Assembly (NCBI GenBank): GCA_965228435.1
Contig: OZ245818.1
Location: forward strand, 5,952,001 to 6,016,000
Reading direction: 5' to 3'
Length of the DNA: 64,000 bases
Source of the DNA: Hoeflea_A sp965228435
Lineage (GTDB): Bacteria; Pseudomonadota; Alphaproteobacteria; Rhizobiales; Rhizobiaceae
Position 1 is the first letter of the stretch. The number at the start of each line of letters is the position of its first letter. Under the pieces are notes generated by a model. That model did not search any database and was not told where the DNA came from. It saw only the letters and a list, made by a program, of their open reading frames with translations. A program made the translations under genes and the position numbers. Below are positions 8,177-16,160 of the stretch, one piece after another.

Positions 8177-8207
8177 AGTGTACAATCTGTAGCAACTACA
8201 GATACAA
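8177..8207 (-). promoter_or_regulatory. mer operator-promoter
   Basis: For merT on the minus strand, -35 TTGTAT and -10 TACACT are separated by 19 bp. The spacer contains a perfect dyad with 8-bp arms and a 3-bp centre, ATCTGTAG-TTG-CTACAGAT (plus 8185-8203). This is the canonical geometry at which MerR bends and untwists DNA to activate transcription. It sits in the merR-merT divergent gap. Confidence 0.93.
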
Positions 8208-8216
8208 GGGTTAGTC

Positions 8217-8636
8217 TTGACCAAAAAGATCACAAAAAGGAGAGGTTATCCTATCGGAGCAATGTCGCGCGAAACCGGCGTCAATATTGAGACAATCAGG
8301 TACTATGAGCGAATTGAAATCATGCCCAAACCCGACCGCACCGAAGGGGGCAACCGACAATACAATCATGATCAGCTCAAGCGGCTGTTTTTCATCAAAC
8401 GGTGCCGTGAACTGGGCTTCAGCATCGAGGAGATCAGAGCGCTGTTACAGATGGTCGATCGTGCGGATTTCACCTGCGGAGAGGTTCACGCGATGACGGT
8501 TGAACATCTGATAAACGTAAAGAAGAAGATAAGCGACCTACAGCGGTTGGAAAAATCCCTCAAAGCCATGGCCGCAGAGTGTAGCAGAGGCGATAAACCC
8601 GAATGTCCGATAGTTGATACGCTATTTGCGGTTTGA
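8217..8636 (+). CDS. merR: Mercuric resistance regulator MerR
   Basis: A 139-residue MerR with the helix-turn-helix YPIGAMSRETGV, the wing region RTEGGNRQY and the long dimerisation helix. The Hg(II) ligands Cys87, Cys122 and Cys130 are all present (FTCGEV; ECSRGDKPEC). It is divergent from merT across the operator at 8177-8207. The start is a TTG at 8217; the next ATG (8262) would remove the beginning of the DNA-binding domain, so TTG is preferred. It represses mer without mercury and activates it when Hg(II) bridges the dimer. Confidence 0.95.
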   Translation: MTKKITKRRGYPIGAMSRETGVNIETIRYYERIEIMPKPDRTEGGNRQYNHDQLKRLFFIKRCRELGFSIEEIRALLQMVDRADFTCGEVHAMTVEHLINVKKKISDLQRLEKSLKAMAAECSRGDKPECPIVDTLFAV

Positions 8637-9126
8637 TATCTGAATTACGATTTGAGATCTGCAATGAAATTTGACGCAACTCAAGTTTACTAGCGACACG
8701 GTGTAAACGTCTCAAAAGTCTATAGAGCTGACCTTCGCCCCTCCAATTTTCGCAGCTGTGACCATTGCACTGCTGCGAAAGTCCGCTCCAAGATGGATAC
8801 CTGATTGCCAAGGCCGGTAAAAGAACGATGTCTGGGACAATTGCAGGCGCTGTCAAAACCAAACCAATACTGGCCAGTATCGTGGTAACCGAGGCGGGCA
8901 CCTTGAATTATTCAATCAGCAATCTGATGGCCAGCACAAGCCAATGCCGCATTGCCGGCCAATTCAATTACCGAAGGAATTCGCATCTCTTTTTGGCGCC
9001 CCATCATGGTTCTTGCCCGTAGATAAATTCTCGCTGGTGGCTGTAGGTTCAAGAGTGTTTTTCACGATTCCAATCCGGGATTCCTCAGTGGCAGCAAAAT
9101 TTCGTAGTTCAATTACATCTTGCTAT
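8637..9126. other. Intergenic interval with an orphan MerR-like promoter (9022-9052)
   Basis: No convincing gene. On the minus strand TTGAAC (plus 9047-9052) and TTTATC (plus 9022-9027) are 19 bp apart, with a CTACAG half-site like the promoters at 14363 and 23765 but a degraded second half. It points toward a minus-strand stretch (about 8700-9000) with short broken frames, one starting MRIPSVIELAGNAALACAG. This may be a decayed small gene with its old promoter. Nothing else was recognised. Confidence 0.35.
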
Positions 9127-9141
9127 TGCAAATCATTCTCA
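9127..9141. promoter_or_regulatory. Fur-box-like site before the di-heme cytochrome operon
   Basis: TGCAAATCATTCTCA matches the Fur 7-1-7 pattern TGAnAATnATTnTCA at 11 of its 12 fixed positions. It lies 35 bp before the start at 9176, where a repressor would block the promoter. This predicts iron (or manganese, since many rhizobial Fur homologues are Mur) control. Only one gap-free site was seen. Confidence 0.6.
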
Positions 9142-9175
9142 TTATTAATAGACAATGTGCTGTTGGAACCCGAAA

Positions 9176-11074
9176 ATGGCTTTCATTCGATCTTTGAAAC
9201 CTGTGCTTGCCGTGTTGATTGCGGTGTGTCTTTCGACCGGAATAAGCAGGGCAACCGTTGTCGTTGAAAAGAAATGGGATCCGTTTGCCGGATCGTTTCA
9301 GACCATGCTTTTCATGGCCGATCTGAAGCCGGTTCCGTGGGCAAAGATCAAAGCCGCTTTCGAAGAACCGCTTTCCGCTTCGGAGATTCCGATATCCGGA
9401 AAACAGAGAATGCAGCAGCTCCTTCCCGGCAGCGGTGCAGCTTTGTCAGCGGCAATTTCCGACGCCATTTCAAACAAGGACCGGCAGCAACTCTACGAAA
9501 CCGCGTCAAATGCTCTTGGTGAAGCGATCACTGCGTCGCTCGCACGTGCTGCCGACTCCCTTGCCGATCCCGCAGCGGCGCGTCTCGAATTGCTGAACGC
9601 ACAGCAACTCTACCGCGCTGTTGACACATTCGTGCGACAGACGGATCCCGAAAACGCACGCGCCATAGGCCGCGCATGGCTGACGCTGACAACGGCGATG
9701 GGCTCGTCCGGGGTCTTCGGTATCGGCAGCCAGGAAGCAGAGACGCAGCGCTATCTGGACGCAAGCGAGGCGATTTCCAGCTACGTCAGTCAGAATTATA
9801 TGCCCGCGCGTTTTGCTCCAAGGCGATCGCTTGCGCCCGCACCGGAAGGCGCATTGCCGCAGCTTGCGCAAAACCCGGTGCAGCCTTGGTTCCCGCCCGG
9901 AACCGATATCGCCGATCAGGATCCCCTTCCGTTGCTGGTACTGAATTTCGAGGAAAAGGGCATCGACGAAGCCGATCTGCCGCTGGTCGCTTACGGTGAT
10001 ATGCTCTTCGACAGCCCGCAGATCTTCGGCGAGAAGGCCAAGGTTCTAGGAATCACCTGTGCCACCTGCCACAACCGCAGTGATATTAACAACCGTTTCT
10101 TCATTCCCGGCGTGAGCCATCGCCCCGGCGGCGCCGATGTTGACGGCGGTTTCTTCAATGCCATCTTCAACGATTTCCAGGACGATGCGCTCGACACACC
10201 GTCGTTGCGTGGAATCCGGTATACAGCTCCCTACGGCCGTGACGGTCGTGAAGCGAGCCTGCGTGATTTCACACGCAACGTCATCGTCAGCGAATTCGGC
10301 GGTGCAGAGCCCACGCCGTTCATGCTCGACGCGCTGGTTGCCTATTTGAATGAGTTCGATTTCCTGCCGAATTCCGAGATCAACGGTTTCGGGCAACTCA
10401 CCGATCGTAGCAATGCGTCAGCTGTACGCGGCGAGGCGTTGTTCAACACCCCGTTCGACGGAATGGCGGGCAAATCCTGTGCATCCTGCCATGTTCCGGC
10501 GACCAATTTCACAGACAACCGCCGCTACGATATCGGTTCGGCCAAGGGCAATTATGACGGCAGCCGCGGCGGTCAGTTCGACACGCCCACGCTGATCAAT
10601 GTGAAGTACACGGCACCCTATTTCCACGACGGCTCGCTGCCGACACTCGGCGCCGTCGTCGACTGGTTCGACAACACCTTTGCACTTGGCCTTGAAGCCG
10701 GCCAGCGTGCCGATCTAACGGCCTATCTGGAAACCGTCGGCGATGCGGACGAACCCTATGAGCGGTTCGATGACAAGGCGACGCCCTTTGCGCTTGCCTT
10801 TGCCGAACTGACCACTTTCGCTACGACCCTGGAAGCACTTATCCCGGCACAGGACAAGTTTCATGCAAACCTGATGCTGGAAACCGTAATTACCGATCTG
10901 CGCCAGGATATCAGCGCCATGGCCAATCGCGACCGGATTGATCAGGTCATTGAGCTCGCTGACGGACTGAGCGCCATACAGAGCGCCATCAAAGCGGATG
11001 ACTGGGACCTCGCCGATGCCGAATGGCAGGCATTCAAAATCAAGAAAACCGCCTACGAAGATGCGATGTACTGA
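9176..11074 (+). CDS. Di-heme cytochrome c peroxidase / MauG-like protein with extra helical domains
   Basis: A 632-residue exported protein. Residues 1-26 form a signal peptide. About 270 residues of helical, family-unclear sequence precede a di-heme peroxidase/MauG-like core with two haem sites, CATCH near residue 295 and CASCH near 435, plus the characteristic TAPYGRDGREASLRDF and TAPYFHDGSLPTLG loops. A further helical tail of about 90 residues ends the protein. Bacterial CcpA is only about half this length. It heads a tight operon with PhnD/C/E-like genes and follows a Fur-box-like site. The ATG at 9176 begins the signal peptide; one at 9155 would prepend seven residues. The reaction is unknown: peroxidase, metal oxidase or redox release of a ligand are options. 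Confidence 0.85.
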   Translation: MAFIRSLKPVLAVLIAVCLSTGISRATVVVEKKWDPFAGSFQTMLFMADLKPVPWAKIKAAFEEPLSASEIPISGKQRMQQLLPGSGAALSAAISDAISNKDRQQLYETASNALGEAITASLARAADSLADPAAARLELLNAQQLYRAVDTFVRQTDPENARAIGRAWLTLTTAMGSSGVFGIGSQEAETQRYLDASEAISSYVSQNYMPARFAPRRSLAPAPEGALPQLAQNPVQPWFPPGTDIADQDPLPLLVLNFEEKGIDEADLPLVAYGDMLFDSPQIFGEKAKVLGITCATCHNRSDINNRFFIPGVSHRPGGADVDGGFFNAIFNDFQDDALDTPSLRGIRYTAPYGRDGREASLRDFTRNVIVSEFGGAEPTPFMLDALVAYLNEFDFLPNSEINGFGQLTDRSNASAVRGEALFNTPFDGMAGKSCASCHVPATNFTDNRRYDIGSAKGNYDGSRGGQFDTPTLINVKYTAPYFHDGSLPTLGAVVDWFDNTFALGLEAGQRADLTAYLETVGDADEPYERFDDKATPFALAFAELTTFATTLEALIPAQDKFHANLMLETVITDLRQDISAMANRDRIDQVIELADGLSAIQSAIKADDWDLADAEWQAFKIKKTAYEDAMY

Positions 11075-11089
11075 ACAGTGGCCGGGATC

Positions 11090-11965
11090 ATGAAAAGCAC
11101 AAACATGTTTGGATCAGCTATTTTGGTCATCATCACGGCCCTGTCTTTTGCTATGGTGCCTGCTGCTGCCCAGGAGTCTTCAATCACCATGGCCTTTGTG
11201 CCTCAGGAAAACCCGGACAAGCTGCTCGGCGACATAGAACAGATCACAGTCTACCTCACAGAACAGACAGGCGTTCCGGTGAAAGGATTTGTCACCTCGG
11301 ACCATGCCGCGGCAGTCGAGGCGTTGCGCAATGGTGATGCCGACATTTCCTTTATGGGTGCGCTGCCGTCGATCATCGCCAGACACCGCATCGGCGCCGA
11401 ACCCATTTTACTTGAAGTCTATCGCGGTCAACCGACCTATCGTGGCCGCGTCTTCGTGCGCCGCGACAGCGGCATCGAGTCGCTGGCTGATCTTGAAGGA
11501 AAGACCATCGCCTTTGCCGATCCGATCTCTGAATCCGGCTATCTGTTTCCGCTCAAGACCTTTGTCGATGCGGGTCTCATCGACGTGGGCGCGGATCCCA
11601 AGGGTTATTTCGGTGAAGTCTATTTCGCCGGCGGATACCAGCAGGCTATCCAGGCGATGGCCAACGGTCTGGTTGATGCTGCCGGCGTCAGCCAGTATGC
11701 CGATCTGCTCTTGACCCCCAGTCAACAGGCTGAAATCCGCTGGATCGCCGAAAGCGACCTGATACCGTCTCACACGGTTATTGCCCGCAAGGATTTTGAC
11801 GAAGACCTGAAAACTCGTTTCATCGCTGCAATGATGAAATTGAACGAGCCGGATTACAGCGCTTATCTGAAATTCGTCTACGGGCCGGACGGCTATGTCA
11901 TTGCAGACAATTCAGCCTTTGCCAATCTGGAGGCGCTGGCGAAGGACTATGGTTTTATCGACTGA
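11090..11965 (+). CDS. PhnD-like periplasmic substrate-binding protein
   Basis: A 291-residue ABC substrate-binding protein of the phosphate/phosphite/phosphonate (PhnD, PBP type 2) family. It has a signal peptide (about residues 1-24, ending PAAAQ), then ITMAFVPQENPDKL, typical of the first strand, and the FADPISESGYLFPL and GGYQQAIQAMANGLVDAAG segments where PhnD proteins contact ligand. It starts 16 bp after the cytochrome gene. PhnD-family proteins bind several small anions (AioX binds arsenite), so the ligand should not be read as phosphonate. No C-P lyase gene is in the window. Confidence 0.87.
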   Translation: MKSTNMFGSAILVIITALSFAMVPAAAQESSITMAFVPQENPDKLLGDIEQITVYLTEQTGVPVKGFVTSDHAAAVEALRNGDADISFMGALPSIIARHRIGAEPILLEVYRGQPTYRGRVFVRRDSGIESLADLEGKTIAFADPISESGYLFPLKTFVDAGLIDVGADPKGYFGEVYFAGGYQQAIQAMANGLVDAAGVSQYADLLLTPSQQAEIRWIAESDLIPSHTVIARKDFDEDLKTRFIAAMMKLNEPDYSAYLKFVYGPDGYVIADNSAFANLEALAKDYGFID

Positions 11966-11995
11966 GCACATTGTGCTCAAAGCTGGGGTAAAGCA

Positions 11996-12778
11996 GTGCA
12001 GGCGCTGTCGCTCGACAATATCCACTTCGGTTACAAGACCGGCGACGATCCGGCACTGGATATCAGTACGCTGAAAATCGATACCGGTGAACGCGTGGCT
12101 CTGATCGGGCCTTCCGGTGCTGGCAAATCGACACTTTTACGGCTGATCGACGGTCGGCTGCGTAGCTGGTCGGGCGACGCCAAGGTCCTGGGCCAGGCCA
12201 TAAACAGCAACAGGATGCCAAGCCGAACTTTTTCACGAAAAATCGGTTTTGTCTTCCAGGAATTCGCTCTGGTCGAACGGCAGACCGTGTTTGAAAATGT
12301 TCGCAACGGGCGTCTTGGCCACCTGTCTACAATGCGTTCCATTTTCAGGCGGATAACGCCGGAAGACTACAGGCAGATCCTGACGGCGATCGAAGAGACC
12401 GGTCTGAACGACGTCATGCATCGGCGCGCCGACGAGCTCAGTGGCGGGCAGCGTCAGCGTGTTGCCATTGCCAGATGTCTCGCGCAGCAGCCGAGTATGA
12501 TCCTTGCGGACGAGCCGATCAGCAATCTCGACCCCGTGCGTGCGCGCGAAATCCTCGAACTTCTTGTCAGGGTCTGCGATCGCCGCAAGGCAACGCTGAT
12601 CATCACGACCCACCAACCGATGCTGGTACGCACTTATGTGGACCGGATTATCGCCCTGTCCGAGGGGTCTGTGATTCTGGATGAAGAGAGTTCACCGGCC
12701 AGCGCCGCACAGGTCATGTCGGTATATGAGAAGCTGTCCGATCCATTAGGGGATCAAACCGAACCTGCAACAGCTTGA
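11996..12778 (+). CDS. PhnC-like ABC transporter ATPase
   Basis: A 260-residue ATP-binding subunit with Walker A GPSGAGKST, Q-loop FQEFALV, signature LSGGQRQRVAIARC, Walker B MILADEP and H-loop TTHQP. The VERQTVFENVRNGRLG region after the Q-loop is typical of PhnC. The start is a GTG at 11996 preceded by GGGGT. It lies 31 bp after the binding-protein gene and 9 bp before the permease start. It powers import with the neighbouring PhnD- and PhnE-like subunits. Confidence 0.9.
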   Translation: MQALSLDNIHFGYKTGDDPALDISTLKIDTGERVALIGPSGAGKSTLLRLIDGRLRSWSGDAKVLGQAINSNRMPSRTFSRKIGFVFQEFALVERQTVFENVRNGRLGHLSTMRSIFRRITPEDYRQILTAIEETGLNDVMHRRADELSGGQRQRVAIARCLAQQPSMILADEPISNLDPVRAREILELLVRVCDRRKATLIITTHQPMLVRTYVDRIIALSEGSVILDEESSPASAAQVMSVYEKLSDPLGDQTEPATA

Positions 12779-12786
12779 GGATGGTT

Positions 12787-13560
12787 ATGTCCACGCAACA
12801 TTCAGGCGAAAGCGGACGTTACGGATTTATGATGACTGCCGCGATCGGGATCGTGGTTGTCGTCGCCTGGCATGATCTCGGCATCGATACGTCCCGGCTC
12901 GGTGCCAGCGGTGGAAGATTGCTGGAGTTCCTGCAGCGCCTTGTGCCGCCAGATCTGAGTGTGCTTGGCATCGTCACACAGGCGGCTGTCGAAACAATGG
13001 AAATTGCGTTGATCGGCACCGCATTCAGTTTCATCCTTTCGGTACCGCTTGGACTGCTTGCTGCCGGGACGGTGACACCGGCTTGGGTGCATGTTCCGGT
13101 TAAATGGTTGCTCGCCGCTATCCGCGGCATTCCACTTATTCTTGTGGCGATGATCATGGTCGGAGCAGTCGGACTGGGGCCCCTGCCAGGTGTCCTGGCA
13201 ATCGCCTTTCATTCGACGGGCATGCTTGCAAAGTTCTTTGCCGAGGCTTTTGAGTCGGTCGACAACCGGCCACTCGCTGCACTGAGCAGTGCCGGCGCTT
13301 CGGCAATCCAGATCCACTGGTTCGGCACACTGCCCCAGATTGCGCCTGACTTGCTGCGCGACGTGATGTTCCGGTTCGAACTGAACCTGCGTGAAAGCCT
13401 TGTGCTCGGTCTCGTCGGCGCCGGCGGCATTGGATTTTACATCCAGACCTATATTCGGTCCTTCCAGTATCAGAAGGTTGCGACTCTGACGATCGTCGTT
13501 CTCATCATGGTGATCTTTATTGAGATTATTACTTACGGTCTTCGACGCATTCTGAGATAG
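12787..13560 (+). CDS. PhnE-like ABC transporter permease
   Basis: A 257-residue inner-membrane permease with about six helices and the EAA-type loop ALSSAGASAIQIHWFGTLPQ, followed by RFELNLRESLVLGLVGAGGIG, a strong PhnE signature. GAGGA at 12777-12781 fixes the ATG at 12787. It completes a binding protein/ATPase/permease set in one operon. One permease gene is usual; it would act as a homodimer. Confidence 0.9.
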   Translation: MSTQHSGESGRYGFMMTAAIGIVVVVAWHDLGIDTSRLGASGGRLLEFLQRLVPPDLSVLGIVTQAAVETMEIALIGTAFSFILSVPLGLLAAGTVTPAWVHVPVKWLLAAIRGIPLILVAMIMVGAVGLGPLPGVLAIAFHSTGMLAKFFAEAFESVDNRPLAALSSAGASAIQIHWFGTLPQIAPDLLRDVMFRFELNLRESLVLGLVGAGGIGFYIQTYIRSFQYQKVATLTIVVLIMVIFIEIITYGLRRILR

Positions 13561-13617
13561 AAAGGTCGAGCAAGAACTACACCAGAAATTCCCAGGCTCA
13601 ATATTTCCCAATCATTC

Positions 13618-14214
13618 CTAACGCAGGTTTTCAAGTTTTTTGACCGCGACATCTCCATCTTCGCCATAAGCAATTGTACCGCGGAATTGACCGTTTCTGT
13701 CGAGGAGAAACACAGAGGCTGTGTGATTCATAACGTAATCGCTATTAGGATCATTCGGATCAGTCGGCACTTTTTCCAAGAAAACATTAAATCCCCGGGC
13801 CATTTCCCGAACCTTTTCCGGATCACCGGATATGCCGATGATGCGGTCGGATACGTTTGATATGTACTCGCTCAACAACTGGTAGGTATCGCGCTCGGGA
13901 TCGACTGTCACCATGAAAGCACGCAGTTTCTCCCCCGACGGATCGGCCTTTCTCATCCAGGAATCAAGTTCGAATAGCGTAGTAGGGCAGACGTCTGGGC
14001 AGTGGGTGAACCCAAAAAAGAGTGCCGTTGGTTTTTCCTGAAATGCCGTCTCGGTGATGGTGTTCCCATACTGATCAATAAGTTCAAATGCGACACCATA
14101 GGGCTTAGAAGAACCGTTGGATTCGGTCTGCGCCCATTGCAGCGAGAACCAAGAGAATATTCCAGCCAGCACAATCAAAAGAACGAATACCAGTGCTCGT
14201 AGTGCTGTCATCAT
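13618..14214 (-). CDS. SCO-family copper chaperone / thiol reductase
   Basis: A 198-residue SCO1/SenC protein with an N-terminal membrane anchor and a periplasmic thioredoxin-like domain. The copper ligands are Cys72 and Cys76 (THCPDVCP) and His164 (VMNHTAS). SCO proteins load the CuA site of cytochrome oxidase or reduce its cysteines. It converges on the phnE-like gene. A MerR-type promoter with a 19-bp spacer lies 150 bp upstream (14363-14393), so it is probably metal-induced. An ATG at 14211 is an alternative start. Confidence 0.93.
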   Translation of the reverse strand: MMTALRALVFVLLIVLAGIFSWFSLQWAQTESNGSSKPYGVAFELIDQYGNTITETAFQEKPTALFFGFTHCPDVCPTTLFELDSWMRKADPSGEKLRAFMVTVDPERDTYQLLSEYISNVSDRIIGISGDPEKVREMARGFNVFLEKVPTDPNDPNSDYVMNHTASVFLLDRNGQFRGTIAYGEDGDVAVKKLENLR

Positions 14215-14362
14215 AGCCTCCGTGTACGATTGAAATCCTGTCGGGAGCGATGCGAAATCCGACTATTTGCGCTCACGGTGAAAAATCGACTTCTAATGAG
14301 TATTCGCATTTGGATCATCGCAATATTCAGGCTCAACGAACCGTTCTAGTTTGACTAATGGC

Positions 14363-14393
14363 AGCCTAGCACCTCTAGCAACTGTAGGTTCAA
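14363..14393 (-). promoter_or_regulatory. MerR-type promoter for the SCO gene
   Basis: Minus strand: -35 TTGAAC (plus 14388-14393), 19-bp spacer, -10 TAGGCT (plus 14363-14368). The spacer holds the imperfect dyad CTACAG-TTG-CTAGAG. It matches the elements at 19415, 23765 and 28685 in the -35 and in half-site sequence, implying one regulator. Confidence 0.8.
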
Positions 14394-14777
14394 GGGAATT
14401 TTGAGGAATTGAGCTTCGCGTCGATGCGACGGTCAATTTGATGGAGGTGCCTTCGAGAAGGCCTGCAATTCAGGACCATGGACCAGGATTGATCCAGAGT
14501 TTGTAGGGTCCCTAGTAATATTTGTGCTGCGGTCCGTTCTTAATAGTCAGAGGGTTGGAAACACGTAACTCCATCTTTTTGCAGCTCTTCGGCTTTATCA
14601 ACTGTTTCATCTCCCAAAGATGTGCAGTCCGACACACGGCCACTCGCTTGTCGTCATCTTGCTGGATCGCATCGATCATGGCGGGAGATAACTGAAGTAA
14701 TGTGTTTCTTCACGGCTATGAATATGGGCTTCAACAGTCTCTTCATTGAGGCAGTAGCGTAAAGCATAGCGTGTCAA
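14394..14777. other. Intergenic interval, possible gene remnant
   Basis: No intact gene. On the minus strand near 14550-14680 a short frame encodes a protein-like end (GDETVDKAEELQKDGVTC) but is closed by a stop on its upstream side. It could be the tail of a decayed gene; no family is recognised. Confidence 0.35.
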
Positions 14778-15392
14778 TTATTCAGGAATAGAACCCACCA
14801 TCGGCGCGTCACCCCTGTCGATATCAACCCAGCGTCCAGCGTGAAACGAAGCTTGGCGTTTAAGATATGTGTATGGCGTTTCAGACCAGATTTTTACTTC
14901 GTCAGTCAGATTGTCCAGCACAAAATCGCCATCCGATGTACGCAATGTCAACACTGCGTGCCCCTCGCCATTTTGTTTGCGGACCACCGTTATCAAGAGA
15001 TCAGATGCTGAAAAGCCTTTTCCGATCAGCCTAGCGCGTTTCAGAAGTACATAGTCTTCGCAGTCACCTACAGCATCCGGGTAAGACCACACCTCCTCTC
15101 GTCCGTGGATTTGGAAGTCGGTCATGGGGAGGACTGAATAATTGGCTGTCTCATTTATTTCTTTGACCACTGACCAACCATAGCTGGTGACTTTTGGGGC
15201 ATCAGTTACTTTTCCCGTACCCGTACATTCCCCTGGGCGACGCTTGCAAAATTCGTAGTGGCCGATCGGTTGTGAGGTGATTTTGCCGACCTGCATTGCT
15301 TTTGCACCTTGCTGTGCCGCAATGACAATGGGAGTCGGAAACGCCGCTACCATGACAGCGGCGAGTGCCGTTCTGACAAAAAAGATCTTCAT
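14778..15392 (-). CDS. Transglutaminase-like cysteine peptidase (BTLCP, family C93)
   Basis: A 204-residue exported protein of the bacterial transglutaminase-like cysteine proteinase family. A signal peptide precedes the fold. The catalytic motifs are GDCEDYVLLKR (Cys), GHAVL (His) and LDN (Asp), in the expected order. In other bacteria such proteins (LapG-type) cleave periplasmic linkers of adhesins. I take the ATG at 15392 (MKIFFVRTALAAV), which begins a good signal peptide; a start at 15431 adds thirteen residues. A paralogue lies at 18035-18625 and an L,D-transpeptidase lies between the two. Confidence 0.88.
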   Translation of the reverse strand: MKIFFVRTALAAVMVAAFPTPIVIAAQQGAKAMQVGKITSQPIGHYEFCKRRPGECTGTGKVTDAPKVTSYGWSVVKEINETANYSVLPMTDFQIHGREEVWSYPDAVGDCEDYVLLKRARLIGKGFSASDLLITVVRKQNGEGHAVLTLRTSDGDFVLDNLTDEVKIWSETPYTYLKRQASFHAGRWVDIDRGDAPMVGSIPE

Positions 15393-16160
15393 CAAAGCCA
15401 GCCCCTGTTCACCCTCTGTTATCCTTAACAAACAATTAAGAAGCGCGATGGGGCTTGAGTCAATTGTTGTGTCTATAAAGATCAGATCATGGTTACCGTC
15501 TTAAATCTGGTAAAAGCACAATTCCGGGTCGGAACGACCAAGCTCGGCTCGCAGATCTTGAAATTTGCACCAGCCTTCGACGATCTGTTCATTTAGGCAC
15601 CCAAGCGGCGTTTCCTTATCCGGGTCTTTACCGGCCAGCCAGGGCTCGCGCTGCACGTTGATTTCAGATGGGCCTCTGTCAGCATACTGCTTGTAAGGAT
15701 GAGAACGAGCTTGCGGTGACTAGACCGATTTAGCCATTCATCGGACCCGCTGGAAGAGGGCAGGTCAAATGGCATTGGCGAGAACAACGGTACGCGTGTA
15801 ATGGGGATGGTCAATCGCATCCAAACATGCCATTCGGCTTGGCCGGATTCATCCAACTGATTTCAGTTAGCGCTCATTGCTGCGTCGGTTTACTTTTCAA
15901 TTGCATTTGCAACGCCACTGCTTCTGCTCAATTGGTTCCGCGCGATTATGAGGAAATCGATGAAGCAAGGGTATGGCAGCGAATTGGTTGTCAGTACCCG
16001 AGGTAAAAAGGGATATCGAAAATTAAGCACTGCAGTATGTGGCTCTGACGATTTCAGCCATCGCACGGTGGCTTTTTTCACTGGCCAAACCAACCTGTGG
16101 CAGTCCGGAACAGTCGCTTAGGCGAAGTTTCCGCTATCAATCATGCCTGAGATCTGACAT
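15393..16160. other. Intergenic interval holding a probable gene remnant (15501-15719, minus)
   Basis: About 770 bases without an intact gene. On the minus strand 15501-15719 an open stretch ends LCFYQI and contains EQIVEGWCKFQDLRAELG, which reads like real protein. It is preceded in frame by a stop, with protein-like sequence (DLPSSSGSDEWLNRS) continuing in another frame upstream. This looks like a decayed gene of unknown family. The rest holds nothing recognised. Confidence 0.35.

Noticed and set aside
9155..9175. Earlier ATG for the di-heme cytochrome
   Set aside because: It adds MCCWNPK before a clean signal peptide starting at 9176; not excluded but less likely.
11090..13560. Naming the ABC transporter as a phosphonate importer
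   Set aside because: The family binds varied ligands and there is no C-P lyase, phosphonatase or Pho box; Fur-box context argues for another ligand.
12802..13611. Long minus-strand frame (about 269 codons) opposite the PhnE-like gene
   Set aside because: It mirrors a clear permease and has no family resemblance; an antisense shadow of a coding sequence.
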